A DNA stretch of 64,000 nucleotides. Source: Flammeovirgaceae bacterium UBA4465. Lineage in GTDB: Bacteria; Bacteroidota; Bacteroidia; Cytophagales; Cyclobacteriaceae. Below the pieces are notes generated by a model. It did not search any database. It was not told the origin of the DNA and saw only the letters and a list, made by a program, of their open reading frames with translations. Positions 54,044 to 63,688 of the stretch are shown in pieces. The stretch is from positions 1-64,000 of the forward strand of contig CAJJBF010000004.1 in the NCBI GenBank assembly GCA_905182375.1, written 5' to 3'. The first letter of the stretch is position 1; every line of letters begins with the position of its first letter. The position numbers and the translations under genes are program-made.

Positions 54044-55099
54044 ATGAAACTATATATTTTAATGATCTTCAGCTGCCTCCTCCTAAGCTGTTCTCCAATG
54101 GTAAGAACTTTAAATAGAGAAAAGATCATGAATAATCAGGAAACCGACCTGAGCCAGTTTGCCAATTCGTATTTTTGGCAACAATTCCATCAAGGCCATT
54201 ATGAGAAAATTGATAGTATCAGTTATTTCTTGAGTGCTGCCTATTCCGAAAACCCCAATCACTTGGAAACGGTTAATCATTTAGGATGGGTCCATGTATG
54301 GGCGCTGAGTGAACGACAGAAATTAACAAGCATACCCCCTAATATTATCGACCATGGCACACTTTCTCTAAAGTATTTTGGTGAATCTTTTCAAATGAAT
54401 CCTCACGACCCACGCGTTTTGGCCTTTTTAGCTGATCTAAAAATGACGGTTGGCAGCATTTCGGATGACGATGATCTTGTCCGGGAAGGATATTTCAATG
54501 GAAAAAAAAGCATACGTCAATGGCCTGAATTTAACTATTTCTCCATTGGATACGTCTTTAGTGCACTTGCTTATGACTCTTGGCAATTCAAAAAAGGCTT
54601 AGCATGGCAATGGAAAACCTTAGATGAATGCTACTGTGACAAATTTGATCGTGAAAATCCGGATCTCTCACCCTATTTAGTACTTGAACAATCAGATGAA
54701 AACCTGAAACGTAAACGTGCCTGCTGGAATAGCTGGATTGCTCCCCATAATGTGGAAGGCTATTATCTCAATATGGGAGATATGCTAGTGAAAAGTGGTG
54801 ACTGGAAAAAAGGAATTCAAGTATACAATCTCGCAAAGCAAGTCCCGCAATATGATACGTGGGCATTTAAAGATGTTCTGGACGTTCGCATTTCATCCGC
54901 CAAAGAGAATGTAATGAATTTTAGAAAAAACATCGAAAATGGTGCAAAAATAGAACTCAAAAACGCCATGCTTGTCAATACTTCTATTTCTTGCATGGCT
55001 TGCCATCAAATGAGCCAAAGGGACCTTGATTATTATCAGGATGCATCGTTTGACTGGAATAAATTTAAAATCGAAAAGAACCTCTATGGAATTCACTGA
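54044..55099 (+). CDS. TPR-like lipoprotein with one CxxCH haem-binding motif
   Basis: A 351-residue exported protein starting MKLYILMIFSCLLLSCS, a lipoprotein signal with lipidated Cys in LLSC. The body is helical with TPR-like repeats (AAYSENPNHLETVNHLGWVHVWAL, LKYFGESFQMNPHDPRVLAFLADL, YYLNMGDMLVKSGDWKKGIQVY). At the C-terminus SISCMACHQMSQ (about residue 316) is a single CxxCH motif, the classic attachment site of c-type haem; cysteine-rich ECYCDKF in the middle may bind metal too. I do not recognise the family. It lies directly behind the membrane LytTR regulator. Electron transfer or redox sensing in the periplasm is suggested but unproven. The longer start at 54020 adds eight residues before the signal peptide. 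Confidence 0.7.
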   Translation: MKLYILMIFSCLLLSCSPMVRTLNREKIMNNQETDLSQFANSYFWQQFHQGHYEKIDSISYFLSAAYSENPNHLETVNHLGWVHVWALSERQKLTSIPPNIIDHGTLSLKYFGESFQMNPHDPRVLAFLADLKMTVGSISDDDDLVREGYFNGKKSIRQWPEFNYFSIGYVFSALAYDSWQFKKGLAWQWKTLDECYCDKFDRENPDLSPYLVLEQSDENLKRKRACWNSWIAPHNVEGYYLNMGDMLVKSGDWKKGIQVYNLAKQVPQYDTWAFKDVLDVRISSAKENVMNFRKNIENGAKIELKNAMLVNTSISCMACHQMSQRDLDYYQDASFDWNKFKIEKNLYGIH

Positions 55100-55248
55100 A
55101 AACATTGATTTTAGTCAAAAAAAGCTTCTTCAATTGGGAATCAGCAAATAGTTGGTCCTTATCTAGTTATTTTTTATAGAAATTTACTCAATATACTATC
55201 CCACCTTTTGAGTGATTTGATATCCTCCTAAATTGACTTTAATTAATA

Positions 55249-55962
55249 TCAAAGGGCCATTGGCACTTCCATGAGGAGTACTTTGCTATCTGTAATAGCC
55301 GTCATCTCAAAAGAATCTGCATCCCAAAGTCCAAAACCATCTCTTTTGTCCAGAACCTGACCTCCTAAAACAATGCTACCCTCCAAAACAAAGGCATAGA
55401 CACCATTTCCTGCTTGTTTGAGCCGATACGTATCACCGGTACCGTTTTGAAACTTCCCCAAATGAAACCAAGCATCCTGATGGATCCAAACACCTTGATC
55501 TGCTGGATTGGGTGATAAAATTTGATAAAATTGATTTTTTTTCTCTATAGATGTTAAGGAAACCTGATCATAGCGAGGCGCTACTTGCTTCAACTTTGGG
55601 GAAATCCAAATCTGAAGAAACCGGACTTCTTGATCCTTGTTTTTATTGTATTCACTATGATGAATGCCGGTGCCCGCACTTAAGGCTTGCACATCACCTT
55701 CTCGTATAATAGCCACATTGCCCATACTGTCCTTGTGTTCCAGATCGCCGGCTAGCGGAATGGAAATAATCTCCATATTGCTATGGGGATGGGTACCAAA
55801 TCCATTACCAGGTGCCACACAATCATCATTGAGCACTCTGAGTGCCCCGAAATTCATTCTATCCGGGTGGTGGTAATCAGCGAAGCTAAAAGAATGATAA
55901 GAGTCTAACCATCCATGCTGGGCATGACCCCTGCTGCTGGCTTTATGTAGAATAGTTTTCAT
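55249..55962 (-). CDS. Pirin family protein
   Basis: A 237-residue bicupin. The metal-binding histidines lie in FGTHPHSNMEIISI near residue 60 and GTGIHHSEYN near 104 with the nearby Glu; the opening SRGHAQHGWLDSYHSFSFADYHHPDRMNFG is the strongest pirin signature. Such proteins can have quercetinase activity or act as redox-sensitive regulators. The start is taken at ATG 55962 (MKTILHKASS); a longer frame to 55989 overlaps the upstream methyltransferase gene. It follows the methyltransferase with a 19-base gap, so the two may be cotranscribed. Confidence 0.9.
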   Translation of the reverse strand: MKTILHKASSRGHAQHGWLDSYHSFSFADYHHPDRMNFGALRVLNDDCVAPGNGFGTHPHSNMEIISIPLAGDLEHKDSMGNVAIIREGDVQALSAGTGIHHSEYNKNKDQEVRFLQIWISPKLKQVAPRYDQVSLTSIEKKNQFYQILSPNPADQGVWIHQDAWFHLGKFQNGTGDTYRLKQAGNGVYAFVLEGSIVLGGQVLDKRDGFGLWDADSFEMTAITDSKVLLMEVPMAL

Positions 55963-55981
55963 TTGGTACTTATGAATTTCA

Positions 55982-56695
55982 TTAGACAAATTTAAGTAGC
56001 TTTTCCGATTTTTGAGTGTGAATTTTCATGGCTTCCCAGCCTATCAACGCCATTTTCCGAATCGTACCCCATCTGTATTGACCCATCGATCCTGAGGCAC
56101 CCAATACCCAATGACAAGGTATCAATACGGCAATAGGATTAGCTCCGACGGCAGTACCTACTGCCCTGGAGGCCAAAGGATTCTTCAGATATTTGGCGAT
56201 GGCCCCATAGGTACTCAGTACCCCGCTCGGTATATTCAACAGCGCCTGCCATACTTGGAATTGAAAAGGTGTTCCCTGTAAATGTAAGGTAAGTCCTTCC
56301 TTGTGCCCTTTAGTACCGGCCAAAAAGTTTTTAACCTGATCTTGATACCTATCTTGCCTTGCTATAATTTGGGCATTTGGAAATTGTTGTTGCAAGCCTC
56401 TTAAGGCTTCATGAATGTCCTGGTAAAACATCAAATGACAAACGCCTTTACTGGAAGATCCAATGATCATGTTTCCAAACATACTTTCGAAAAAATCATA
56501 GTAAATGACTCGTTTTTTGCCCTGGATTTGTGAGAAATTTACCTCCATAGGCACTAATTTCACCTGTTTTATTCTCTGATGAATCAGAAAAACGTCCCTA
56601 TTGCAGTCCAAAACCTGACGCAGGGTCTTGGATGAGATGAATGCCATAAACACCCGCATATCTACACCGGCCCATAATTGCATCGCCGCATCCAT
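55982..56695 (-). CDS. Methylated-DNA-[protein]-cysteine S-methyltransferase (Ada/Ogt type)
   Basis: A DNA repair protein that removes O6-alkyl groups from guanine. The C-terminal domain has FQFQVWQALLNIPSGVLSTYG near residue 150, the recognition helix ASRAVGTAVGANP near 178, the alkyl-acceptor Cys in IPCHWVLGASG near 196, and GQYRWGTIRKMALIGWEA at the end. The canonical PCHRV reads PCHWV here. The first 50 residues (MDAAMQLWAGVDMRVFMAFISS) are not part of Ogt; they resemble the end of an AraC-type helix-turn-helix segment, as in Ada-like fusions, so the gene may be an N-terminally shortened Ada-like protein. An in-frame TAA lies shortly upstream. A start at a later ATG (MEVNFSQIQ) is possible. 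Confidence 0.82.
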   Translation of the reverse strand: MDAAMQLWAGVDMRVFMAFISSKTLRQVLDCNRDVFLIHQRIKQVKLVPMEVNFSQIQGKKRVIYYDFFESMFGNMIIGSSSKGVCHLMFYQDIHEALRGLQQQFPNAQIIARQDRYQDQVKNFLAGTKGHKEGLTLHLQGTPFQFQVWQALLNIPSGVLSTYGAIAKYLKNPLASRAVGTAVGANPIAVLIPCHWVLGASGSMGQYRWGTIRKMALIGWEAMKIHTQKSEKLLKFV

Positions 56696-56828
56696 TTCTA
56701 TGCTTGTGACGTCGCTATGATGATCTGTAAATAAAGCTGTTTACCCATGGCTAGGGTTTAATTTGACCCCAAAAAGTTTACTATTTGATCTATCCTATTC
56801 CTTGAGCTCCACTCACCTCTCTTTATTT

Positions 56829-57413
56829 TTAGGCCTTGGGCGTATCCGACTTCAGTAACTCGATTTCATCACACAACTTTTGATACCAATCCTCGCCGTA
56901 TTTCCTAATGAGTGCTTCCTTTAAAAATTTATAAATCGCTACGCCTTTGTTTTTACCTAAGATCCTGGCACATTCACAAATACTCCAGCGATCATAATTG
57001 AGGGTTTCATATTCTTGCAATTGGGCAATCCTTATGGGGTATAAATGGCAACTTATGGGCTTTCGAAAGTTTGATTTACCCTCAATCCATGCCTGTTCAA
57101 GACTGCATTTTAAAGTTTTTTCATCATCATAAAAGGCAAAACTACATTCTTTACCCTTGAGGGTCGTTGTGGAGAAATCCCCCTCTTCATCTAGGATATA
57201 GGCGCCTTCTTTATCCAATATGCCTTTCGATTCTTGGGATAAATAAGTTTTTGCTTCTTTGACAGCACCTTCAATCAGCGGCAGCTCATCTAGTTCCAAA
57301 GGAGCTCCAAGGTCTCCTTCCACACAACAAGCTCCTTTACATTTGTCTAAGTCACAGATGAACTGTTCTTCATAAATATCTGAAGAAATTACGGTTTTGT
57401 CTATTATGATCAT
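56829..57413 (-). CDS. DUF3109 family cysteine-cluster protein
   Basis: A 194-residue protein of the DUF3109 group, related to YkgJ-type cysteine-cluster proteins. The conserved cysteines are in CDLDKCKGACC near residue 20, KGKECSFAFYDDEKTLKCSLEQAW near 86, KPISCHLYPIRI near 119 and SICECARILGK near 145, likely ligands for zinc or an iron-sulfur cluster. The family is widely conserved in Bacteroidota without a known role. It lies 133 bases upstream of the methyltransferase in the opposite order on the same strand and is probably a separate unit. The 297 bases between it and yceI hold no recognisable gene. Confidence 0.88.
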   Translation of the reverse strand: MIIIDKTVISSDIYEEQFICDLDKCKGACCVEGDLGAPLELDELPLIEGAVKEAKTYLSQESKGILDKEGAYILDEEGDFSTTTLKGKECSFAFYDDEKTLKCSLEQAWIEGKSNFRKPISCHLYPIRIAQLQEYETLNYDRWSICECARILGKNKGVAIYKFLKEALIRKYGEDWYQKLCDEIELLKSDTPKA

Positions 57414-57710
57414 GCTTAGTACATTAAAACATTAAAATTAACCAATAAGCCTCAATAACCTTCAACTGTTTTGAATTTTGGCTTATAGTCGTATTATAGG
57501 GGTACTTAAAGACGATATAAAGAATTGAAAATCTAAACATTAATCTGATCAGCAATACTTTGCTATAAAACCTACTGCTCTCCAAAAAAACTAACCACGA
57601 AATAAAAATTTATTAGTTATTTATTAATTTCGATTAACCTAGAAATCAGAACTTATCAATTACTTTGCTCCAATAAAAAAATAATTTATCATTACTTAAA
57701 AAAATATCTT

Positions 57711-58280
57711 ATGACCTTTACACTTATTTTATCCTTACTGGCCTTAAATCTATCCCCACTTGAAACGGTGCCTGTAAATACTCAAAAAAGTACTATTGAA
57801 TGGGAAGGGGGCAGTGCTACTACCACTCACAATGGACTTATCTCTTTAAAATCTGGTAATCTAGAGATCTCGGATGGAAAATTGACTGGGGGTACTTTTG
57901 AAGTTGATATGACATCCATCACTAATTTAGATGTTTCAGAGGCCTATCGCGGTAAATTAGAAAATCATCTTAAATCTGAAGATTTCTTTGATGCCGATGC
58001 ATTTCCAACCGCACAGTTGATTATTGTGAAAGCTACGGAAGAAAAAGAAAACTTATACCGAATCATCGCTGATTTTACCGTTAGGGATATTACAAAATCT
58101 ATTGAATTTGATGCTACCTTAACACCTAGTGGTAATAGTTATAAAGCATCGGCCAACTTCACTTTTGACCGTTCAGAATATGAAGTAAAGCATCGATCAG
58201 GAAGTTTTTTCATGGACTTAGGTGATAAATTGATTTATGATGAAATAAAAGTGGCCATCTCTGTGATTACCCAGAACTAA
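57711..58280 (+). CDS. YceI family protein
   Basis: A 189-residue exported lipocalin-like beta-barrel. A short hydrophobic leader (MTFTLILSLLALNLSPLETV) is followed by the YceI core: STIEWEGGSATTTHNGLISLKSG, LTGGTFEVDMTSITNLD and LENHLKSEDFFDADAFPTA, then FTVRDITKSIEFDATL and FTFDRSEYEVKHRSGSFF. YceI proteins bind polyprenoid or fatty amide ligands in the periplasm and are often induced by base or osmotic stress. A hairpin terminator follows 51 bases after the stop. No operon partners are nearby. Confidence 0.9.
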   Translation: MTFTLILSLLALNLSPLETVPVNTQKSTIEWEGGSATTTHNGLISLKSGNLEISDGKLTGGTFEVDMTSITNLDVSEAYRGKLENHLKSEDFFDADAFPTAQLIIVKATEEKENLYRIIADFTVRDITKSIEFDATLTPSGNSYKASANFTFDRSEYEVKHRSGSFFMDLGDKLIYDEIKVAISVITQN

Positions 58281-58331
58281 ATTTAAAAGAGGGTCTATTT
58301 GAAAGGGATGTTTACATATCTTTAGAATTGT

Positions 58332-58367
58332 TAAGCGGTTGATCAAAAAGTCAACCGCTTATTTTTT
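58332..58367 (+). terminator. Rho-independent terminator after yceI
   Basis: A perfect 11-bp stem: TAAGCGGTTGA at 58332-58342 and TCAACCGCTTA at 58351-58361, eight-base loop, followed by TTTTTT. It is placed just behind yceI. The remaining bases up to 58599 hold no recognisable gene. Confidence 0.85.
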
Positions 58368-58599
58368 GCCTACACTCAAATAGATTCCTATTACTAGAAT
58401 ATTGAATATATTTATAGCATTTACTCAGTAAAAGAGCCTTTTTCCCCATGAAATCCAAGGAGATAAAACCACAGCTATCACCCCTCTATTCAAAATTAAA
58501 TACCTAATAAATGCCTTTCATTGAACAGAATCTTATCAATACTGAGCGGTTCTCACTTCTCTATGTATCAACACTCCAGAAAATATTAAAAAAAGGCGC

Positions 58600-59634
58600 T
58601 TAGAAATGAATCCAGCCTTGCGCAGTCAATTCAATGGTGTTTTTATTGTTGGTAACCATAACCTTACCTAAATCGGGCGCATGCATGTAACCAATCGTCG
58701 TGATGTCATCGTGATTTTTCATTTTCTCAAAATCCTTTTGATCGATGGTGAAAAGGAGTTCATAATCTTCACCCCCATTAAGCGCTGCGGTGTTAGGATC
58801 CATACTGAACTCAGCAGCGGTTTCAAAGGTTTGCTTTTCAATGGGTAACTTGTCTTCATAAATACAAGCTCCTTTTTGGGATTGCTTGCATAAATGGAAG
58901 ATTTCAGAGGCAAGTCCATCCGAAATATCAATCATTGAAGTAGGTAAAATACCCAAGTCTCGTAATTCATGAATGACATCCATCCGAGCTTTTGGACGCA
59001 ATTGCCGACCCACTATATAGGAATATTTGTCTAATTGGGGTTGCATGTTTGGATCTACTTTAAAAACTTCTTTTTCACGTTCTAAAATTTGCAAACCCAT
59101 ATAGGCACCGCCAATATCTCCTGAAAGGCATAATATATCTCCCTCTTTGGCACCATTTCTATAGACAATGTTGTCTGGTGCCGATTCACCGATGAGAGTG
59201 ATCGAAATGACCAAACCAGATCTCGAAGAGGTGGTATCTCCTCCTACTATATCAATCTGATAGTCTTTTGCTGCTGCATGAATCCCCTCATAAAGAGCTT
59301 CCACAGCCTCCACAGACATACGATTACTCAAGCCAAGACTGATCGTCATTTGTTTGGGTATTCCGTTCATAGCAGCAATATCCGAAACGTTCACAGTTAC
59401 CGCCTTATATCCAAGATGTGTCAATGGTATATAGCTCAAATCAAAATGGACGCCCTCCAATAGCATATCGGTACTGATCAATTTCTTATGATCAGATCCA
59501 CCATCAAGAACCGCAGCATCATCTCCAATGCCTTTTAGTGTTGAAGCATGTTGAAGGACTACACGCTGATTAATTTTATCTATAAGTCCAAACTCTCCTA
59601 TGGCTCCGATTTCTGTACGCTTTGGTGTATCCAT
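58600..59634 (-). CDS. thiL: Thiamine-monophosphate kinase
   Basis: A 344-residue ThiL that phosphorylates thiamine phosphate to thiamine diphosphate. The N-terminal blocks GEFGLIDKINQ and GIGDDAAVLDGG are near residues 10-45, the metal-binding STDMLLEGVHFDL near 56, the SDIAAMNGIPKQM segment near 86, IDIVGGDTTSS near 130 and MIDISDGLASE near 215 follow. The start at 59634 (MDTPKRTEIGAIG) is chosen over 59670 because the extra 12 residues (MIGQLPIKNNNI) are not family-like. It stands alone; thiamine synthesis genes are not in the window. Confidence 0.93.
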   Translation of the reverse strand: MDTPKRTEIGAIGEFGLIDKINQRVVLQHASTLKGIGDDAAVLDGGSDHKKLISTDMLLEGVHFDLSYIPLTHLGYKAVTVNVSDIAAMNGIPKQMTISLGLSNRMSVEAVEALYEGIHAAAKDYQIDIVGGDTTSSRSGLVISITLIGESAPDNIVYRNGAKEGDILCLSGDIGGAYMGLQILEREKEVFKVDPNMQPQLDKYSYIVGRQLRPKARMDVIHELRDLGILPTSMIDISDGLASEIFHLCKQSQKGACIYEDKLPIEKQTFETAAEFSMDPNTAALNGGEDYELLFTIDQKDFEKMKNHDDITTIGYMHAPDLGKVMVTNNKNTIELTAQGWIHF

Positions 59635-59881
59635 AATATTATTATTTTTGATTGGTAGTTGTCCTATCACACTCCTTTTTAGGGAACATCATCATTGTGT
59701 GTTAGCGCATAAACTGCAACTTTCTCGTTTAAGTTTGTGTGATCTAAAAAGCAAAAATAACAAGGATAATATGGAATCATAAATATATTGAATTGTATGT
59801 CGTCAAATAAAAGTGGACACTTTCAGATATAAACTAGGCGAATGTAGATACTAATTCAAATAAATATTTTTATCATGTAAT

Positions 59882-60640
59882 TTATTCTAAGCAGTTGATA
59901 AACCTTGGCTTCTTTCCTATCCATTTATCGGCATGTAAGCTGAAATTATTACATTCAATTACATTTCCGACCTCCCATGGATTAAGATTTTGATTAAAAG
60001 AAGTAGCTCTTTTAAACATGCTTTCCATATTTATTACTTTGCTGACATTCCATTTGCTAATATCTTGATTAAAGGCATTGGCTTGACTGAACATTCTTTG
60101 CATGTTGGTTACATTATAAACATTCCATTTGCTAATGTCTTGATTAAATTTTTCATTATCATCAAACATGAACGACATATTAGCTACACCACTAACATTC
60201 CAATCGTTGATATCTCCATCAAAACTATTAAGACCAACGCCAGAAAACATAAAAGACATATCGGTTACATTGCTCACGTCCCATGAGCTGACATCCATTA
60301 TTGGAAACTCATTAGCTAGTAATCTTTCTTCGCTGATAAAGAGTTGGCTCATATTTGTAATAAAAGTCGTAACAGGTATAATGCTATCAACATGTTTTTT
60401 GACCATACCATAGAGCATAACTGAATCCACCACGACATAACTAACGTTATTTAACAGGTAAGTTTGTCCAACAACGGCAGCATCAGACGCTTTGATGGTA
60501 ACTTCATTTGCTGATAGATATACTGGGGTCTCAGTCGTATTAAAGTCTATATCAGGATTTAATTCACTTTCGCTACAGTTTAGAAAAATGGCCATCACCC
60601 ATAAATGGCACAAAAGAAGAATTGTTTTAAATAACTTCAT
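59882..60640 (-). CDS. BspA-like DUF285 repeat lipoprotein
   Basis: A 252-residue surface lipoprotein: signal MKLFKTILLLCHLWVMAIFLNC with the lipidated Cys, then an N-terminal linker domain, and four to five repeats of about 25 residues with the DUF285 pattern WNVSNVTNMxxMF (DVSSWDVSNVTDMSFMF, DWNVSGVANMSFMF, KWNVYNVTNMQRMF, KWNVSKVINMESMF). These leucine-rich-repeat-like units form surface solenoids, frequent in Mycoplasma, Bacteroidetes and protists, and are used in adhesion or host contact. It has no T9SS sorting domain and is small for its kind. The gene stands alone with long AT-rich flanks. Confidence 0.85.
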   Translation of the reverse strand: MKLFKTILLLCHLWVMAIFLNCSESELNPDIDFNTTETPVYLSANEVTIKASDAAVVGQTYLLNNVSYVVVDSVMLYGMVKKHVDSIIPVTTFITNMSQLFISEERLLANEFPIMDVSSWDVSNVTDMSFMFSGVGLNSFDGDINDWNVSGVANMSFMFDDNEKFNQDISKWNVYNVTNMQRMFSQANAFNQDISKWNVSKVINMESMFKRATSFNQNLNPWEVGNVIECNNFSLHADKWIGKKPRFINCLE

Positions 60641-61213
60641 AAACTTTACCTAACCTATATACCTCATTAACAAATGTGTCCAAATAATAGTTTCTCATGA
60701 ATATTTAGGACAGTAAATATTATTTAAACGAAAAAATAATGAGAAAAAATAACGTCAAATAGACTCGTATTTGAGGTGGATAGAAATCCTTGATAATACC
60801 ATAACTCTTTTGAAACATCGTCAACATCAATTTCGCAACAAAGACACATCGCAGAACTTAAGGCACTAGAAATTGATTAAAGCATAGCTACATTCCTGAC
60901 TATAGATCTCAATGAAAATAGTACTTCAAATCTTTTGACAACTTTGGAAAGTAAAGGAAGATAAAAGACATCAAATAATAGTAGCGTATTTTTTGTATGG
61001 GTAAAGTAAAGAATGACACTTAAAAAGCAAAAACCTGTAACGCTAAGAGTATAGGGTTATGCTATAATTGACTCCTAGGCTTGGGCTGCAGAACGCAAAG
61101 TGAGCAATGGAATCGCCTAGCAAAACACCTATCAAATGAACTTTTTAATACCAATTGGGTACTCACTATGGCATCATAGGTCCCTACTCCCCCCTTATCG
61201 CATAAAAGAATAC
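60641..61213. other. Gene-poor stretch, no supported gene
   Basis: About 570 bases with frequent stops in all frames. No frame of convincing length, tRNA, clear hairpin terminator or direct repeat was found. The downstream boundary is the end of the TonB receptor gene on the minus strand. Confidence 0.5.
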
Positions 61214-63688
61214 TTAAAATTTAACTTGGAGGGTTGTATAAAAACTTCGGGACTCCGAAGGAATGATACCTGGACCTGGATAAGAAGTAGCCCTTCGAGT
61301 AAAATAAAAGGTATTCATGAGGTTATTGATTCCTGATTCTATTTTGAAATTTTTAAAACTATAGGCAAAGGAAAGGTCCATGACATGGTAGCTCGGTATT
61401 TCACCAATGAGTCCATTTCTATTATCTCCATCCACAGCAATGGTAGAATTTTCGACATCCGTAAATTGCTCACTGAGATAAATCCATTGCAAACTCCCCA
61501 TCAAATTTCGGAAACCGAAATTTACACCAGTTTTAAAGTTAAGCATGGGGATGAACTCCACTTTTTTACCTTTCACATTGTTTTCCTCAGAAGCTAGATA
61601 ACTTGATTCAGTAAATGCCGTATTGATAAAAACATTCCATTTAACCTCTTTCCAATCTTTATTGAGGGAACTGACCAAATTAATATCTCCAAAGATCTCA
61701 ATCCCATAAATAAAAGCTTCTCCAATATTTTTTCTCACTCTATTGGCACGATCATCCAAAATAATTCCAATTCGATCATCATACAACAATCCAAAAATAC
61801 TGACATCGAAATTAAGCGTCTTTGTAGTCAAACTCCTAATGCCAAGATCTACGGTATAGCCTTGCTCATCGGTGATGTCGGGATCCACAATAAATGTGGG
61901 ACTTACCGTGCGTATATCACTGAAAGTAACCGATCTGTAATTTTGAGAAATATTGGCATACCCTTCAGCTTTAGGTCCTATAGTATAGCTTAATCCCAAG
62001 CCAAAAAGCATAAAAGAGCGGTTGAAAGAGCGATCGTCTATTTGCTCAACATTACTTATGGGATTCTGGGCAATATCAAAAAGAACTTCACTGTAAACAC
62101 CTTCACTCTCAGTGAAGATATGTTCAAATCTAAACCCAGGTGTGACCGCAAATTTCTCATTAATGAAAAATATATTTTCACCAAATAATGAAAAATTAAG
62201 ATTGGGAAAAGTAAAGTCCGATTGATTGGGATAGTCTGGATAACGTTCATAATTGAAATTAAAATCAGCATCAATCCCTATACTTCCGGGACCTTGTTTT
62301 GCCGTATTTCGCGATTTATAAAATTTGGTTCCTAATAAAAAAACACCCGCCGTTCCTTTTAATTTGTATCTAGATAACAATCTAAGTTCGGTACCGTAAT
62401 TCCGAAAAACTCCTGCAATCAAGTCCCTGTTATAAATAAAATCTCCATTTTGGTCTTTATAATCATCTTCAGCCACTGGGCTGCTATTCAAGTTGATGGG
62501 ATTTCCTCTGTAGCCTAGTGAATTTCTCTCAGCGACCAAACCAAAAATCATCGCAGATAACTTCGTTTTTGAAGAAAAATTATGATTAAAATTGAGCGCG
62601 GCTAAATTCCAATCTATTTCGAACCAATTTCTAGTACGATTACTGTAGATCGGATCTAAGTCAAACTGCGTATCTGTCAATCCTCCTGACTGCTGGGCCA
62701 AATAATTGAGGTAGGTATACTCAAAAGATAAGCTAGTTTCCGGATTAAATTGGTAGTTCAAATAAGTGAAAGTATTATTTGAATTGTAACCCGAATTGGG
62801 TCTGAATCCATCGCTCTGCTTATGATGATAATAGGTATAATAGCTTAGCTTACCTACGGTACCACTCAAACTGTTGAAAGAAGAGAAAAAATTAAAGCTC
62901 CCCACGGACTGACGGGCGATAAGTTCTATTTTTTTATCAGGGACGGGTTGATGCATTTTGAAATTAATCAATCCCCCGAACTGAGTCCCATACTGTAGGG
63001 CTGCGGCTCCTCGAACTACTTGAATTTGTGACAAAGCCTCTGCAGGCGGCGTATAATAACTCTCAGGATATCCCAGTACATCTGGGCTGATGTCATATCC
63101 ATTCTGTCGGGTATTAAAATTCGCAGACCGATTAGGATCTAAACCACGTCCACCGATACTCAATTGTAATCCACCATCGCCACTTTCATATATATTGAGT
63201 CCTACAATTTGTGAATAAACTTGTCTGGCATTATTGCTTGCCTTATTTCCTACAATTTGATCGACCAAAATAACTTCATTCTTTTTACCCGCATAAATTC
63301 GGGTACCCTCAACGGTATTTAATCTACCCAAATTGAATACGCGTTGTTTTTGATCCAAAATTACTACCTCGGACAAGTCTCGACTTAATTTAACCAGTGA
63401 GATATCAATAAGGGTATCACGAGAAATTTGTATTACTTTTTCAAAGATTTGATAACCATAAGCAAAAGCTATCAACTTGTAGATTCCCTTTTCAGTGACC
63501 TCCAGTCTATACCGACCTGAAGCATCGGTCCTTTCGTTCAAATTAGTGTCTTCAATTTGTATTTCTACCGCTTCTTTGGGATTCTCTTTTTCATCATATA
63601 TGGTACCGGAAACTGTTATTTGTGACCAACTGAAATGACCCACGCAACATAAAAAAAATATCAACTTAATACGCAGAAAACTATTCAT
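61214..63688 (-). CDS. TonB-dependent outer-membrane receptor (FecA-like, with CarboxypepD-reg domain)
   Basis: An 824-residue receptor. The start at 63688 (MNSFLRIKLIFFLCC) begins a signal peptide. A carboxypeptidase-regulatory-like beta-sandwich (ITVSGTIYDEKENPKEAVEI, TDASGRYRLEV) spans about residues 25-105; the plug domain (ILVDQIVGNKASNNARQVYSQIVGLNIYE, SIGGRGLDPNRS, QVVRGAAALQYGTQFGGLINF) about 135-255; and a large beta-barrel follows, closing with FYTTLQVKF. The plug resembles FecA-type siderophore and citrate transporters, so iron-chelate uptake is likely but not certain. It overlaps the upstream HTTM gene by eight bases. Confidence 0.92.
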   Translation of the reverse strand: MNSFLRIKLIFFLCCVGHFSWSQITVSGTIYDEKENPKEAVEIQIEDTNLNERTDASGRYRLEVTEKGIYKLIAFAYGYQIFEKVIQISRDTLIDISLVKLSRDLSEVVILDQKQRVFNLGRLNTVEGTRIYAGKKNEVILVDQIVGNKASNNARQVYSQIVGLNIYESGDGGLQLSIGGRGLDPNRSANFNTRQNGYDISPDVLGYPESYYTPPAEALSQIQVVRGAAALQYGTQFGGLINFKMHQPVPDKKIELIARQSVGSFNFFSSFNSLSGTVGKLSYYTYYHHKQSDGFRPNSGYNSNNTFTYLNYQFNPETSLSFEYTYLNYLAQQSGGLTDTQFDLDPIYSNRTRNWFEIDWNLAALNFNHNFSSKTKLSAMIFGLVAERNSLGYRGNPINLNSSPVAEDDYKDQNGDFIYNRDLIAGVFRNYGTELRLLSRYKLKGTAGVFLLGTKFYKSRNTAKQGPGSIGIDADFNFNYERYPDYPNQSDFTFPNLNFSLFGENIFFINEKFAVTPGFRFEHIFTESEGVYSEVLFDIAQNPISNVEQIDDRSFNRSFMLFGLGLSYTIGPKAEGYANISQNYRSVTFSDIRTVSPTFIVDPDITDEQGYTVDLGIRSLTTKTLNFDVSIFGLLYDDRIGIILDDRANRVRKNIGEAFIYGIEIFGDINLVSSLNKDWKEVKWNVFINTAFTESSYLASEENNVKGKKVEFIPMLNFKTGVNFGFRNLMGSLQWIYLSEQFTDVENSTIAVDGDNRNGLIGEIPSYHVMDLSFAYSFKNFKIESGINNLMNTFYFTRRATSYPGPGIIPSESRSFYTTLQVKF

